From positions 1 through 64,000 of the forward strand of contig NZ_JAODNK010000153.1 of the NCBI RefSeq assembly GCF_025465275.1: a stretch of 64,000 nucleotides of DNA, in the 5' to 3' direction. The notes below the pieces were generated by a model. The model had not been told where the DNA came from, ran no database searches, and worked only from the letters and a program-made list of their open reading frames with translations. Of this stretch, positions 37,184 to 45,698 are shown one piece after another. Made by a program: the position numbers and the translations under genes. The DNA comes from Nocardia sp. (GTDB lineage: Bacteria; Actinomycetota; Actinomycetes; Mycobacteriales; Mycobacteriaceae). Within the stretch, counting starts at the first letter, position 1, and each line of letters begins with the position of its first letter.

Positions 37184-37757
37184 TCACCCTCTGCACTCGT
37201 CGTCGATGGCCTGGTAGACCGTGGTCCAGAAGTCGTGCATGAGCTGCATCGAATCCGGTGTGGAGGCTCCGACCTGCGTGAGCAGGAGCCCAGTGATCCC
37301 GTTGACCGGATCGGCGTAGGTCGAGGCGCCGCTTCCGCCGTCCCAGCCGAACTGGCCGACCGGCGCGTAGTCGCCGCGGTAGGTGCGCGCAGCCATGCCG
37401 AAACCCCAACCGCCATGCTGGCCTTGGCCGAAGGAGATGTGGACGTTGTCGCGGGCCATCGCCTCTCGCGCGTCCAGCTGTTGGGGCGTAAGCCGATTGG
37501 TGGTCATCAACTCGACGGCGGGTCGAGAAAGGATCCGCTGGCCGTCGTGTACGCCGTGGTTCAGCAGCATCCGGAAGTAGGCGTGGTAATCGTCGACGGT
37601 GGAGTTCAGTCCGCCACCACCCCCAGCGAACGCCGGTGGCCGGCTGTGCCGCCCACCCACGGCCTCGTCCCAAACGAGGAATTCCCCGGTCTGCGGGTCG
37701 GGGGAGTACAGCGGCGGCAACCGGTCGATCTGGTCGGCGGGCACGTGGAAACTGTCG
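37184..37757 (-). pseudogene. Serine hydrolase / class C beta-lactamase-like gene lacking its 5' half
   Basis: The frame encodes the C-terminal half of a beta-lactamase-family esterase: DSFHVPADQIDRLPPLYSPD, GGGGLNSTVDDYHAYFRMLL, MTTNRLTPQQL, GWGFGMAARTYRGDY, GQFGWDGGSGASTYADP. The HxGxxG-like WDGGSG motif is present, but the SxxK and YxN catalytic motifs are missing because the 5' part is gone. Homology stops at about 37757, where a truncated TetR gene begins on the opposite strand. Confidence 0.75.
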
Positions 37758-37763
37758 CTGCAC

Positions 37764-38138
37764 GAATCCGACCTGGACTTCCCCGACAGCGGGGACGTCG
37801 TCGCCGATCTGCGCGGGCAGGCTCACACGGCCGTCGATCTGCTGACCGGGCCATCCTATGGCTCCCTATTCCGGGCCCTGGTGGCAGAGGCCCTGGGCGA
37901 CCCTCAGATCGCCGCCGCGCTCAACGAGCGCTTTATCACCCCGTACGCGGGCAAGACGGTCGCCCGCCTCGAGACGGCCCAAGACCAGGGCCAACTGTTA
38001 CCCGATTTCGACCTGGACCTGGCGATGGCAATTCTGTCCGGCCCGCTGTACTTCCAATTATTAATTACCCAGGAACCGCTAACCCATGAATACGTCGACC
38101 GACTCCACGACGCGCTCTTCACCGGGATGAGGCCATGA
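37764..38138 (+). pseudogene. TetR-family regulator lacking its DNA-binding domain
   Basis: Only the C-terminal ligand-binding domain (TetR_C_11 type) remains: FPDSGDVVADLRGQAHTAVD, LFRALVAEALGDPQIAAALN, ARLETAQDQGQLLPDFDLDL, AILSGPLYFQLLITQEPL. The open frame extends upstream but that part is antisense to the beta-lactamase remnant. The helix-turn-helix is lost. The gene once read divergently from the beta-lactamase; one deletion seems to have removed both 5' halves. Confidence 0.75.
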
Positions 38139-38409
38139 ACCTGACACATCGAGCCATCGCCGGGCCGCCTGAGCCATCAATGCCGAATCCCGCCCCCAGA
38201 AGCGATTGAGCAAATCTCGTCGCATGTCCGAGCCCACACATCGGTATGGGCCGACTGCCACAGAGACCCCGATACTTCCGGATGGACGGTATGGCGGGTG
38301 GAGTCCGCACCATGGCGTATTGAGTCCCCGGGTAGGCGCTGGGACCGGCCATAGATTCGAGATCGCGAACGACTCACCGAGCACGAAACGAACTGAGAAG
38401 GCTGTCGTC

Positions 38410-38904
38410 ATGATCAAGACTGTTGAGAACGCTCCGCTGCTGGACGAAGTGAAGAAGCGCATGGGTCGGGTGCCGAATATGACGAGGGTGATGGCCAACG
38501 CCCCGGTCGTGCTGGAAGGCTATCTGGGCCTGGCCGGCGCCTTGAAGCGCGCGACCCTGCCCGCCCCGACTTCCGAGCGCATTGCGCTGGCGGTCGGTGC
38601 GGCCAATGAGTGCGGCTATTGCGTTGCGGCGCATACCTTCACCGGCAAGCGAGTGGCCAAGCTGAGTGATGCCGAAATCGACGCGGCAAAGGCGGGCACC
38701 TCGGAAGATCCCAAAGAAGCTGTGGCCGTGGCCTTCGCCCGGGAGCTGACCGAGAGCCGAGGAAATGCCGACCCCGCCCCCGTGCTGGCCGCGGGCTGGA
38801 CCGAGGAACAGTTGCTCGAGATCGTCGCCCTGGTGGCACTGCAAACCCTGACCAACTACGTCAACAAGATCGCCGAAACCGAAAACGACTGGCCCGCAGC
38901 ATGA
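38410..38904 (+). CDS. Carboxymuconolactone decarboxylase / AhpD-family protein
   Basis: A 164-residue AhpD-like protein with redox motif NECGYCVAAHT (CxxC followed by His), VPNMTRVMANAPVVLEGYLG near the start and TNYVNKIAETENDWP at the end. Such proteins act as peroxidase-linked thiol reductants or peroxidases. ATG 38410 has GAGAAGG upstream; the frame extends further without homology. Its stop overlaps the start of the HPP-family membrane gene, so the two are co-translated. Confidence 0.92.
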   Translation: MIKTVENAPLLDEVKKRMGRVPNMTRVMANAPVVLEGYLGLAGALKRATLPAPTSERIALAVGAANECGYCVAAHTFTGKRVAKLSDAEIDAAKAGTSEDPKEAVAVAFARELTESRGNADPAPVLAAGWTEEQLLEIVALVALQTLTNYVNKIAETENDWPAA

Positions 38905-39404
38905 CCGCCACTGCTACAGCTGCGGGCACGCGGAGCAAGGTCACCGACAGGCTGCGGCAGTTACCGCAGCCTGTCGCGATCACCGCACTGCTGTTGATCC
39001 CGCTGGCGGTGGCGCAAGCCGTGAGCCACCAACCCTTTTTCGCGCCGCCGCTGGCTGCCACGGCCGCGTTGGTCGCCGCCACACCGGCGGCCCCCGCCGC
39101 CCGATGGTCGACGGTGGTTATCGGTCACGTGGTGTCGGTGGCTGCCGGTCTGGTGATGGCCGTACTGCTCGGTAACGGCACGACCGCCGCCCTTATTGCC
39201 GCAATCGTCGCGGTCGCGGTGATGGGCGGACTCGGCCGGCTGCACGCGCCCGCAGTAGCGTCCGCCGCCGTAATGGGCGCCGTCGGCTCCTGGCACGGTG
39301 CCGCAGCGCTGCTGGCCGGAACCGTTGCACTGGTGATCATTCAGCAGGGCTTGGTCATCGCTCAGCAGGCACGGACGGCGTCGACGGTCACCATCCAAGC
39401 CTGA
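38901..39404 (+). CDS. HPP-family integral membrane protein
   Basis: A 167-residue protein with four membrane segments (ITALLLIPLAVAQAVS; LAATAALVAATPAAPA; VVIGHVVSVAAGLVMAVLLG; AALLAGTVALVIIQQGLVIA). The FAPPLAATAALVAATPAAPA and STVVIGHVVSVAAG blocks match the HPP family, some members of which transport nitrite or other small anions. ATG 38901 overlaps the AhpD-like stop (ATGA). A hairpin terminator follows. Confidence 0.85.
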   Translation: MTATATAAGTRSKVTDRLRQLPQPVAITALLLIPLAVAQAVSHQPFFAPPLAATAALVAATPAAPAARWSTVVIGHVVSVAAGLVMAVLLGNGTTAALIAAIVAVAVMGGLGRLHAPAVASAAVMGAVGSWHGAAALLAGTVALVIIQQGLVIAQQARTASTVTIQA

Positions 39405-39421
39405 AGCAACCCCGGTCCGGC

Positions 39422-39459
39422 ACGAAGGCTCCGAGTCGATTCCGACTTGGGGCCTTCGT
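39422..39459 (+). terminator. Stem-loop terminator after the HPP-family gene
   Basis: Outer stem ACGAAGGC / GCCTTCGT with imperfect inner pairing, 17 bases after the stop codon. Confidence 0.7.
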
Positions 39460-39642
39460 CGTCCGCAGTACCCGAGATCTCTGGTGCCGGTGGTCCGGAT
39501 CGAGCGGATCGGCTACCACCGTAGGGCGCAACTGGGGCGTGTCGAGATCCCGGTCATAGGGCGGGATTTCGCGCAGGGGGTCATATAACTCTGCATAGGC
39601 GGCGGCAGGCCGGCTGGGTTACGCCCACTCCGGCGCAGGTTG

Positions 39643-40674
39643 TCAGGCTGTTCGCCGGTAGTCGTTGGGGGACTGCCCGGTCCAGCGCTGAAATGCGCGT
39701 CGCAGGGTGCGGTGGTCGCTGTAGCCGAGACGCCCGGCGATGGACTGCAGGGGTAATTGCGTGTCGCGCAACAGACTCTTGGCGTGCTGGTATCGAACGA
39801 CTTCGAGTTCTTCTCGCCAGGAAGTACCCTGATCGGCCAGGCGTCGTTGCAATGTGCGAGTACTGACGGAGAGTCGGCGGGCGACCTCCTCGATACATAT
39901 CGCACGGGATTGACTGTCGGCCAAGGTCTCTCGGATCGCGCCGTGGAACATTTCCGTCCATGTCGGTAGCGGCCGCGCCGTATCGATGATCGACTGGGCG
40001 TACAGGTGCATGATGCGCCGCAGTTCCGGGTCGTGCGATCGGCCCTGCTGCGCTCGCTCCGGATCCAGCATGGTGAAGGAATTGTGCGGCTGGCGAAAGT
40101 GGATATTGCTGGTACCGAACGCTTCTGTGAGATATCCGTGGTTCTTCGGCGGACTGTGTGAGAATTCGACACGCACCGGATCCGCTGCGGCGCCACGTGC
40201 TTCACGCGCTCGGCGCAACATCACCGTCAGCGCGTATTCGTTGATCACTCCGTCCACGCCTTCGTCGTACGGAATGCCCTGGTATCCGACAGTCAGGCGG
40301 GTGCCGTCCTCCGCCGCGGTAAAGGTGACTGCGGGATCCGTCATGGCGATGGCGAACCGCGCGGCGTCGGTGAAACCATCGGCAAGGGTGGTGGCGCCGA
40401 CGATCAGGTAGTCCCAGACATGCAGCTGTCCGCGTTCCGACGTGGCAGCTGCGCGGACACCCGCGTCGGGCCCCTCTGCAGCATGCAGCAATTCCCATAG
40501 CCGATGCAGTGCGACAGTCGGAACCCGAAGGCGGTCATCGTCCAGAAGGTCACGCCGGAGACCATCAATCGAGGTGACCTCGTAACCGGTGACTCCAGCC
40601 TGCGTCGCGGCGTCGAGCAGTGACCGCGCGATGTGCGATGACACAGTATCTCTGTGTAGATCGACGTGTGTCAT
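39643..40674 (-). CDS. AraC-family transcriptional regulator
   Basis: A 343-residue regulator with an N-terminal arabinose-binding-type domain (PF12625 style) and a C-terminal HTH_18 domain (IEEVARRLSVSTRTLQRRLA; SIAGRLGYSDHRTLRRAFQR). The conserved Gly-Tyr-Ser-Asp helix start and final WTGQSPNDYRR are present. It has the same layout as the AraC regulator at 28539-29582. It lies downstream of the acyl-CoA carboxylase gene on the same strand, 85 bases away. Confidence 0.92.
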   Translation of the reverse strand: MTHVDLHRDTVSSHIARSLLDAATQAGVTGYEVTSIDGLRRDLLDDDRLRVPTVALHRLWELLHAAEGPDAGVRAAATSERGQLHVWDYLIVGATTLADGFTDAARFAIAMTDPAVTFTAAEDGTRLTVGYQGIPYDEGVDGVINEYALTVMLRRAREARGAAADPVRVEFSHSPPKNHGYLTEAFGTSNIHFRQPHNSFTMLDPERAQQGRSHDPELRRIMHLYAQSIIDTARPLPTWTEMFHGAIRETLADSQSRAICIEEVARRLSVSTRTLQRRLADQGTSWREELEVVRYQHAKSLLRDTQLPLQSIAGRLGYSDHRTLRRAFQRWTGQSPNDYRRTA

Positions 40675-40759
40675 GAAAGCGCTTCCTCAGCAAGGTGCCA
40701 ACTCGGCGTTGACTACCCGCGTCAGCCGACGGACGCGGGCAGCGAATTGTCCGGGCAGA

Positions 40760-42313
40760 TCACATCGGGTAGATCGAGTGCTTGCGGGGGTTGAACTCCG
40801 GCTTGACCGGTGACTTGTCACGCAGCAGGCGCAGGGCCTGCCGGATCTCCAGGCGGGTGCGCACCGGTTCGATGACGGCGTCGATGTAGCCGCGTTCGGC
40901 GGCCACCCACGGGGTGGCCATCGTCTCGTTGTACTGCTTGATCATGAATTCGCGTGCTGCCGACCGCTGTTCGTCGGGCAATGCGGCCAATTGCCGCTTG
41001 CCGACGAGGTCGACCGCGCTTTCGGCGCCGATCACCGCAATACGGGCGGTCGGCCAGGCGAAACTGATATCGGCGCCGACCTGCCGAGCGCCCATCATCC
41101 CGTACGCGCCACCGTAGGACTTGCGCACCACCAGGTTGATGATCGGCACCGTCGCCTCGATGATCGCGCGCGGGACACGACCGCCGCGAATGATCACACC
41201 GTTGGCTTCCTCGACGAGGCCCGGCAGTACGCCCGGGGTATCGACGACGAAGATGATGGGGATATTGAACGCGTCGCAGAGCCGGATGAAGTAGGTCGAC
41301 TTGTCCGAGCAGGCGGCGTCGATGGAACCGCCGAGCACCAGCGGCTGACTGGCGATCACGCCGACCGGACGACCGTCGACCCTGGCGAACCCCGTGATCA
41401 GATTTTGCGCGAACTTGGCGCGGACCTCGTGGAACTCGCCATCGTCGAAGAGCCGCAGCAGGATCTCGTGCATGTCGTAACCGGCGCGATCGGAGTCCGG
41501 AATGATCTTGTCGAGCTCCCGATCACTGTCCGTGATCTCCGGCTCCAGGCCCGGGTTCACGATCGGCGGCTGCTCGACGCAGCTCGTCGGCATATAGCTG
41601 AGATAGTTGCGGGCCCATTCGTAGGCCTCCTGCTCGGTCTCGGCCACATGATGCAGGGTGCCGCGTTTGGCCTGCACCTCGGCGCCGCCGAGCTCCTCGG
41701 CGCTGACGTCCTCGCCGTTGACGGCTTTGATCACGTCCGGCCCGGTGACGAACATATAGGAGTCTTTGGTGCCGATGAGCACGTCGGTATTGATCGGCCC
41801 GTAGACCGATCCCGCGGCGCATTTGCCGAGAATGATCGACACCTGCGGCACATAGCCGGACAGTTTCTCCAGCACCCGGGAGATATCGCCGAACGAGGCG
41901 ATCGATCCCACCGCGTCCTGAATCCGGGCGCCGCCCGAATCGTTGATCGTCACCACCGGGCACGCGTTGTCGAACGCGAATCGCAAGGCCCGCATGAACT
42001 TCTGGGCGGAGGTGACGCCGACGGTCCCGGCGTACACGGTCTGATCGTGGGAGATCACCACCACCGGACGCCCGCCGATCAGCCCGCGACCGGTGACCAG
42101 TCCGTCACCGTAGAGCGCATCCGGTTGACCGGGCTGGCGAGCCAGCGCACTGGTCTCGATGAACGTCCCGGGGTCGAGCAGCATGTGCACGCGCTCGCGA
42201 ACGCTGGGAATGCCCTTCTTCGCCCGCTTCGCGATAGCGGCCTCACCCGCCGGTTCCGCGGCGATCGCCAGGATCTTGGCCAATTCATCGAGTTTGGCCT
42301 GGGTACCGATCAC
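40760..42313 (-). CDS. Acyl-CoA carboxylase beta (carboxyltransferase) subunit
   Basis: Carboxyltransferase of the AccD/PccB family, 517 residues: VTINDSGGARIQDAVGS and GKCAAGSVYGPINTDVLIGT (oxyanion and CoA-binding glycine motifs), FVTGPDVIKAVNGEDVSAEE, and GGAYGMMGARQVGADISFAW. It transfers carboxyl from biotin to acetyl/propionyl- or longer acyl-CoA, feeding mycolic or multimethyl-branched lipid synthesis. No biotin-carboxylase gene is nearby, so it uses an alpha subunit encoded elsewhere. Start GTG 42313 fits GGAAGGTGG eight bases upstream better than GTG 42325. Confidence 0.93.
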   Translation of the reverse strand: MIGTQAKLDELAKILAIAAEPAGEAAIAKRAKKGIPSVRERVHMLLDPGTFIETSALARQPGQPDALYGDGLVTGRGLIGGRPVVVISHDQTVYAGTVGVTSAQKFMRALRFAFDNACPVVTINDSGGARIQDAVGSIASFGDISRVLEKLSGYVPQVSIILGKCAAGSVYGPINTDVLIGTKDSYMFVTGPDVIKAVNGEDVSAEELGGAEVQAKRGTLHHVAETEQEAYEWARNYLSYMPTSCVEQPPIVNPGLEPEITDSDRELDKIIPDSDRAGYDMHEILLRLFDDGEFHEVRAKFAQNLITGFARVDGRPVGVIASQPLVLGGSIDAACSDKSTYFIRLCDAFNIPIIFVVDTPGVLPGLVEEANGVIIRGGRVPRAIIEATVPIINLVVRKSYGGAYGMMGARQVGADISFAWPTARIAVIGAESAVDLVGKRQLAALPDEQRSAAREFMIKQYNETMATPWVAAERGYIDAVIEPVRTRLEIRQALRLLRDKSPVKPEFNPRKHSIYPM

Positions 42314-42458
42314 GCTTACTGCCACCTTCCGAACAACTCTTATGCCCCCGCGACGTTAAGCGGTGTCGACGCAGCACGCGTCACTGAATCAGATATACGG
42401 GATGAATCACAATCACGGTGAGGCTCACATCCCGAATCCCACGATGCCAGGGTGGGGA

Positions 42459-43604
42459 TCAGACCGCCAAGCCGGCGTTCCAGGACTCGACCACCGGATC
42501 CGATACTCGACCCGGTGACGCCGGCGGCGGCGGAGCCTCGGGAACGATCGGGCGCGGGGCGACCTCCATGACCGCTTCCGCCACCGCGAGGCAGGCGCCC
42601 AGGCGCGGCGGGTGCCGTAGGCCCGAATCACCCTGCAGCAGTAGCCGGACCGCGGCCCAGGGCAGGTTCACATCGGCGAAGGCCGTTTGGAACAGACCCG
42701 CCGAGGGGCGCGGATTGGCTTCCAGCAGCACCGGTTCGCCCTTGCGGTACCGCAGCTGAACATTGGTCAGATAGGCCAGTTCGAAGTGCTGGACCAGTTG
42801 CCGCGCAATGTCGACCACTTCCGGATTGTCCAGCAGCATGCGGAAGCGGCCCTGCTTCGAGCGCGGAATGCCCACCAGCAGTTCGCCTCCCGGCGCCGAG
42901 AGGCAGTCGACGCTGATCTCCGGGGCGTCGAGGTACGGCATGACGAGCAGTTCGAACTCCGGGTCGCCGTCCTCCGCCGAGCGCTGCAGGGCCTCGGCCA
43001 CCGCATCGACCGAGGCCACCGGCCGGGGCGGAGCCAGCAGGCTCGCCATGCTCAGCGGGTGGTCGTCCAGGATCCGGAAGCCGAAGGCCGAATACTCACC
43101 GCTCGGCTTGATGCAGATGGTCTCGCCGCCGGCCGACAGCTCCTCGACGGCCGCGCGGAAACTCTCGGCGTCGGACACCACGCGCCACGGCGGCACCGGA
43201 ATGCCTGCGGCACTGGCAGCTTCATATGTGCGGGTCTTGCTGGTCAACACCTGCACGGCGGACAGCGGCGAGCACATGAGGCTGGTGCCGACCGCCGCGA
43301 AATCCGCGGCGCGGCCGGCGAGGGCATCGAGGCGGCGCGGCGGTATGAGGACATCGATGTGGTTCGTCCGGCAGAAGTCGAGCGCGAATTGCGCGTACTC
43401 CTCATTGCCGACGTGGCGCGGTTCGACGGCCGGCACATCGCAGACCGACAGGGCCGCCGCGCCCGAATCCACATTGCTGGCATACATGGTGACGTCGACC
43501 CCGTCGGGGTTCTCCCGTAGCAAGCGCATGACCTGGGCGGTTGCCGCCCCCGCACTGCTCAGCCAAATACGAAGCGTTATAGCAACGCTCCTCTCCTGTT
43601 CCAT
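42459..43604 (-). CDS. ATP-grasp domain protein
   Basis: A 381-residue ATP-grasp protein with a pre-ATP-grasp Rossmann domain (ITLRIWLSSAGAATAQVMRL) and the ATP-binding core: TSKTRTYEAASAAGIPVPPW, ICIKPSGEYSAFGFR, ISVDCLSAPGGEL and the metal-binding end LLEANPRPSAGLFQT. Such proteins ligate a carboxylate to an amine or thiol. The partner is unknown. A Pro-rich tail (EAPPPPASPG) ends the protein. ATG 43604 has no clear Shine-Dalgarno; the strong GGAGAGGAG site just inside the gene suggests the true start may be a few codons later. Confidence 0.82.
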   Translation of the reverse strand: MEQERSVAITLRIWLSSAGAATAQVMRLLRENPDGVDVTMYASNVDSGAAALSVCDVPAVEPRHVGNEEYAQFALDFCRTNHIDVLIPPRRLDALAGRAADFAAVGTSLMCSPLSAVQVLTSKTRTYEAASAAGIPVPPWRVVSDAESFRAAVEELSAGGETICIKPSGEYSAFGFRILDDHPLSMASLLAPPRPVASVDAVAEALQRSAEDGDPEFELLVMPYLDAPEISVDCLSAPGGELLVGIPRSKQGRFRMLLDNPEVVDIARQLVQHFELAYLTNVQLRYRKGEPVLLEANPRPSAGLFQTAFADVNLPWAAVRLLLQGDSGLRHPPRLGACLAVAEAVMEVAPRPIVPEAPPPPASPGRVSDPVVESWNAGLAV

Positions 43605-43738
43605 GCGGCCGAGCGGTGAACCTTGGCGCAATCCGGTGGTGGGCGGATGGTATCCCGGTTCGGTGACGTGCACATTTCGGCGAGAACGGCCCACGGTTCT
43701 CCCTGCTGCCCGGATCCCGCCGAGGGCATGCGAACGCA

Positions 43739-43768
43739 CTGCGTGCCCACCGGGCGGCGGGCACGCAG
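43739..43768 (-). terminator. Stem-loop after the small secreted protein gene
   Basis: Perfect ten-base stem CTGCGTGCCC / GGGCACGCAG located 36 bases beyond the stop of the leftward gene. Confidence 0.65.
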
Positions 43769-43804
43769 GCTTGCTGAGGGGTGCGGCTCAGCCGCGGTGG
43801 GCTA

Positions 43805-44086
43805 TCACCAAGCGTGGCAGCGGCCGTCGTCGTGACCCCACCGGTCACGCTCGTGGTCGTGCCAGCGGCCGTGCCGATCGCAGTGCCAGTCGTTGCGCCA
43901 GGGATCGTTCGGGTCGGCCCAGCCGGGACGGTTGAAGCCGCCCCAGTCATTGTCGTCACGATCGTGATCCCAAGGGGACTGATGTGCCGTCGGAGCCGCG
44001 GCAGCGGCGGTGCCCATTGCCGGAACTACGAGCATGGCGCCGGCGGCCGCTGCGGCGAACAACGTGGTGAAGAGCTTTGGTTTCAA
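43805..44086 (-). CDS. Small secreted protein rich in His, Asp and Trp
   Basis: A 93-residue protein starting at TTG 44086, which follows AGGAAGGACC by about six bases. The signal peptide is LKPKLFTTLFAAAAAGAMLV with an Ala-rich cleavage region. The mature part (about 60 residues) is dominated by Asp, His, Trp and Arg, with blocks such as PWDHDRDDNDW and RWHDHERDRWGHDD and two cysteines. I recognise no family. The composition suggests metal binding or a surface role. ATG 44113 is the alternative start. It lies next to, and on the same strand as, the Hsp70-like gene. Confidence 0.75.
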   Translation of the reverse strand: MKPKLFTTLFAAAAAGAMLVVPAMGTAAAAAPTAHQSPWDHDRDDNDWGGFNRPGWADPNDPWRNDWHCDRHGRWHDHERDRWGHDDGRCHAW

Positions 44087-44194
44087 AACTGGTCCTTCCT
44101 GCTTACGTGCCATGGTGGCGAACCCATTGCAGCCCAGGACCGGCCGTGCACCTAGAGATGACAGCGGACTCTCAGCACATTCCAACCAGCGCGG

Positions 44195-45475
44195 TCAGTG
44201 CCGGCCGCCGGAATTCATGGTCGAAACCGGATGGACCGGGGCAGGAACCTTGGGCAGTTCGGCAGCGACGGGGCCGCTGTCGAATACCGCAGGTCGCTGC
44301 ACGGACGGCAGTACCCGTGCGGCAGGAGGCAGCACACGGGCAGCGGCAGGAGGTGCAATACGCGCGGCGGGATGCGGCGTGACACGTGCGGCCGCAGGGG
44401 GCGGCGATGCGATGCGCGCGGCAGCAACAGGCGGCTGCTTCGCCACGAGGCGGCAGGCGATCATGGTGGCGCCGCGCAGTACCGTGCGGGCGGGCTCGCC
44501 ACTGCTGATCACGGGCAAACCGATTGTGGCGGAGACGCGTTCGGCGAGCAGTGGCACTGCCGATCCGCCTCCGGTCAGTACCACGGAGTCGATCTCACGA
44601 CCCGCCCGGACGGCCGCATCCGCGGCGTCCGCGATGCGCTGCACCGCACGCGCTACCGGTTCGGCGATCAGCGCCTCCAGTTCGGAGCGCACGATTCGCC
44701 GATTCTCTTGAATACCGGGAAGATTGATCTCCAGTACCGCGGACACATCGCGGGACAGGCGCTCCTTGGCGTGCCGGGCTCGGGCACGCAGTGCTCGAAT
44801 TCCATTCCAGTTACGGCGATCTCGTGGATCGAAGCCCGGGTTCGCGGCGGCCAATTCGGTGAGCACATGCTCGACGAGCAGTGCATCGACCAGGTCACCA
44901 CTGAACTCTTGGGTACGCGTCGGCCGGTCGACTCGCACATTACTGCCGTCGGGCCAGCTCACCAGCGCCACGTCGAAGGTGGAGCTGCCGACATCGCACA
45001 GCAATACCGTTGCGTGTGCAGGGATTTCGTGTGATACCGCCAGCGCTGTGTAAGCGGCTTCGGCCTCCGACACCAGGGTGACTCGACTGCCGCTGGTTCG
45101 CAGCGCGGATCCCAGCTCTCGCACCGCATGCGCGGTCCAGGACGCTGGATGGGCGACAACGCAGGTCGGAGTGTGCGCCGTATCCGTGGTGAGCAGGCAC
45201 TGGATCGCGGTGGCGACCAGCTGCGCGCCGGTGCGGCTACCGCCCTGTGCCACCACGGGAACCGGGTCGCCGACACGGGAGGTGAAGTCGCGGAATGCGG
45301 TACCGGGGTGCGCTCGATCCGCTTCTTCGGCCAGGCGGCCGAGCAGTGGGAGCGAATTGTCGGCGAGCTGAACAACCGCGGGAGTACGAATGATCTCGGG
45401 GCGATCGGTGAATGCGGAAACAAAGGAATCCGAGCCGATGACCACACCTACGCCGATACCTGATGACCTTGCCAT
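44195..45475 (-). CDS. Actin-fold Hsp70-like ATPase with Ala/Pro-rich tail
   Basis: A 426-residue protein. The N-terminal 340 residues form an actin-like ATPase domain: phosphate loops GVGVVIGSDSF and LLCDVGSSTFDVALV, adenosine motif SVVLTGGGSAVPLLAERV. The substrate-binding domain of true DnaK is absent and is replaced by an Ala/Pro-rich tail with repeats like AARIAPP and ARVLPPA. Such Hsp70 homologues sit next to iniB/dynamin genes in related actinomycetes. ATG 45475 has GGAGAG eight bases upstream. It is divergent from the giant repetitive gene, sharing a 223-base intergenic region. Confidence 0.88.
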   Translation of the reverse strand: MARSSGIGVGVVIGSDSFVSAFTDRPEIIRTPAVVQLADNSLPLLGRLAEEADRAHPGTAFRDFTSRVGDPVPVVAQGGSRTGAQLVATAIQCLLTTDTAHTPTCVVAHPASWTAHAVRELGSALRTSGSRVTLVSEAEAAYTALAVSHEIPAHATVLLCDVGSSTFDVALVSWPDGSNVRVDRPTRTQEFSGDLVDALLVEHVLTELAAANPGFDPRDRRNWNGIRALRARARHAKERLSRDVSAVLEINLPGIQENRRIVRSELEALIAEPVARAVQRIADAADAAVRAGREIDSVVLTGGGSAVPLLAERVSATIGLPVISSGEPARTVLRGATMIACRLVAKQPPVAAARIASPPPAAARVTPHPAARIAPPAAARVLPPAARVLPSVQRPAVFDSGPVAAELPKVPAPVHPVSTMNSGGRH

Positions 45476-45698
45476 GGACCGGCTCTCCATTCCGTGTAGT
45501 CCGACTCGACAGCTCATTCAGATTAGGGATCGAAGCTGGTGAAAGGCTGCACCCTTCCTGTGTGGTCGCTGTCGGCCGAACCTTGGAAAACCCCAGGCAA
45601 AAGCACAGATCACTGGCAACTGGCTCCCAGACTCCGGGCATAGCGTCTCGTTCTATCAACGGCGAAGACAAGCCGCCCTGCTACTCAGAGGAACAGCA

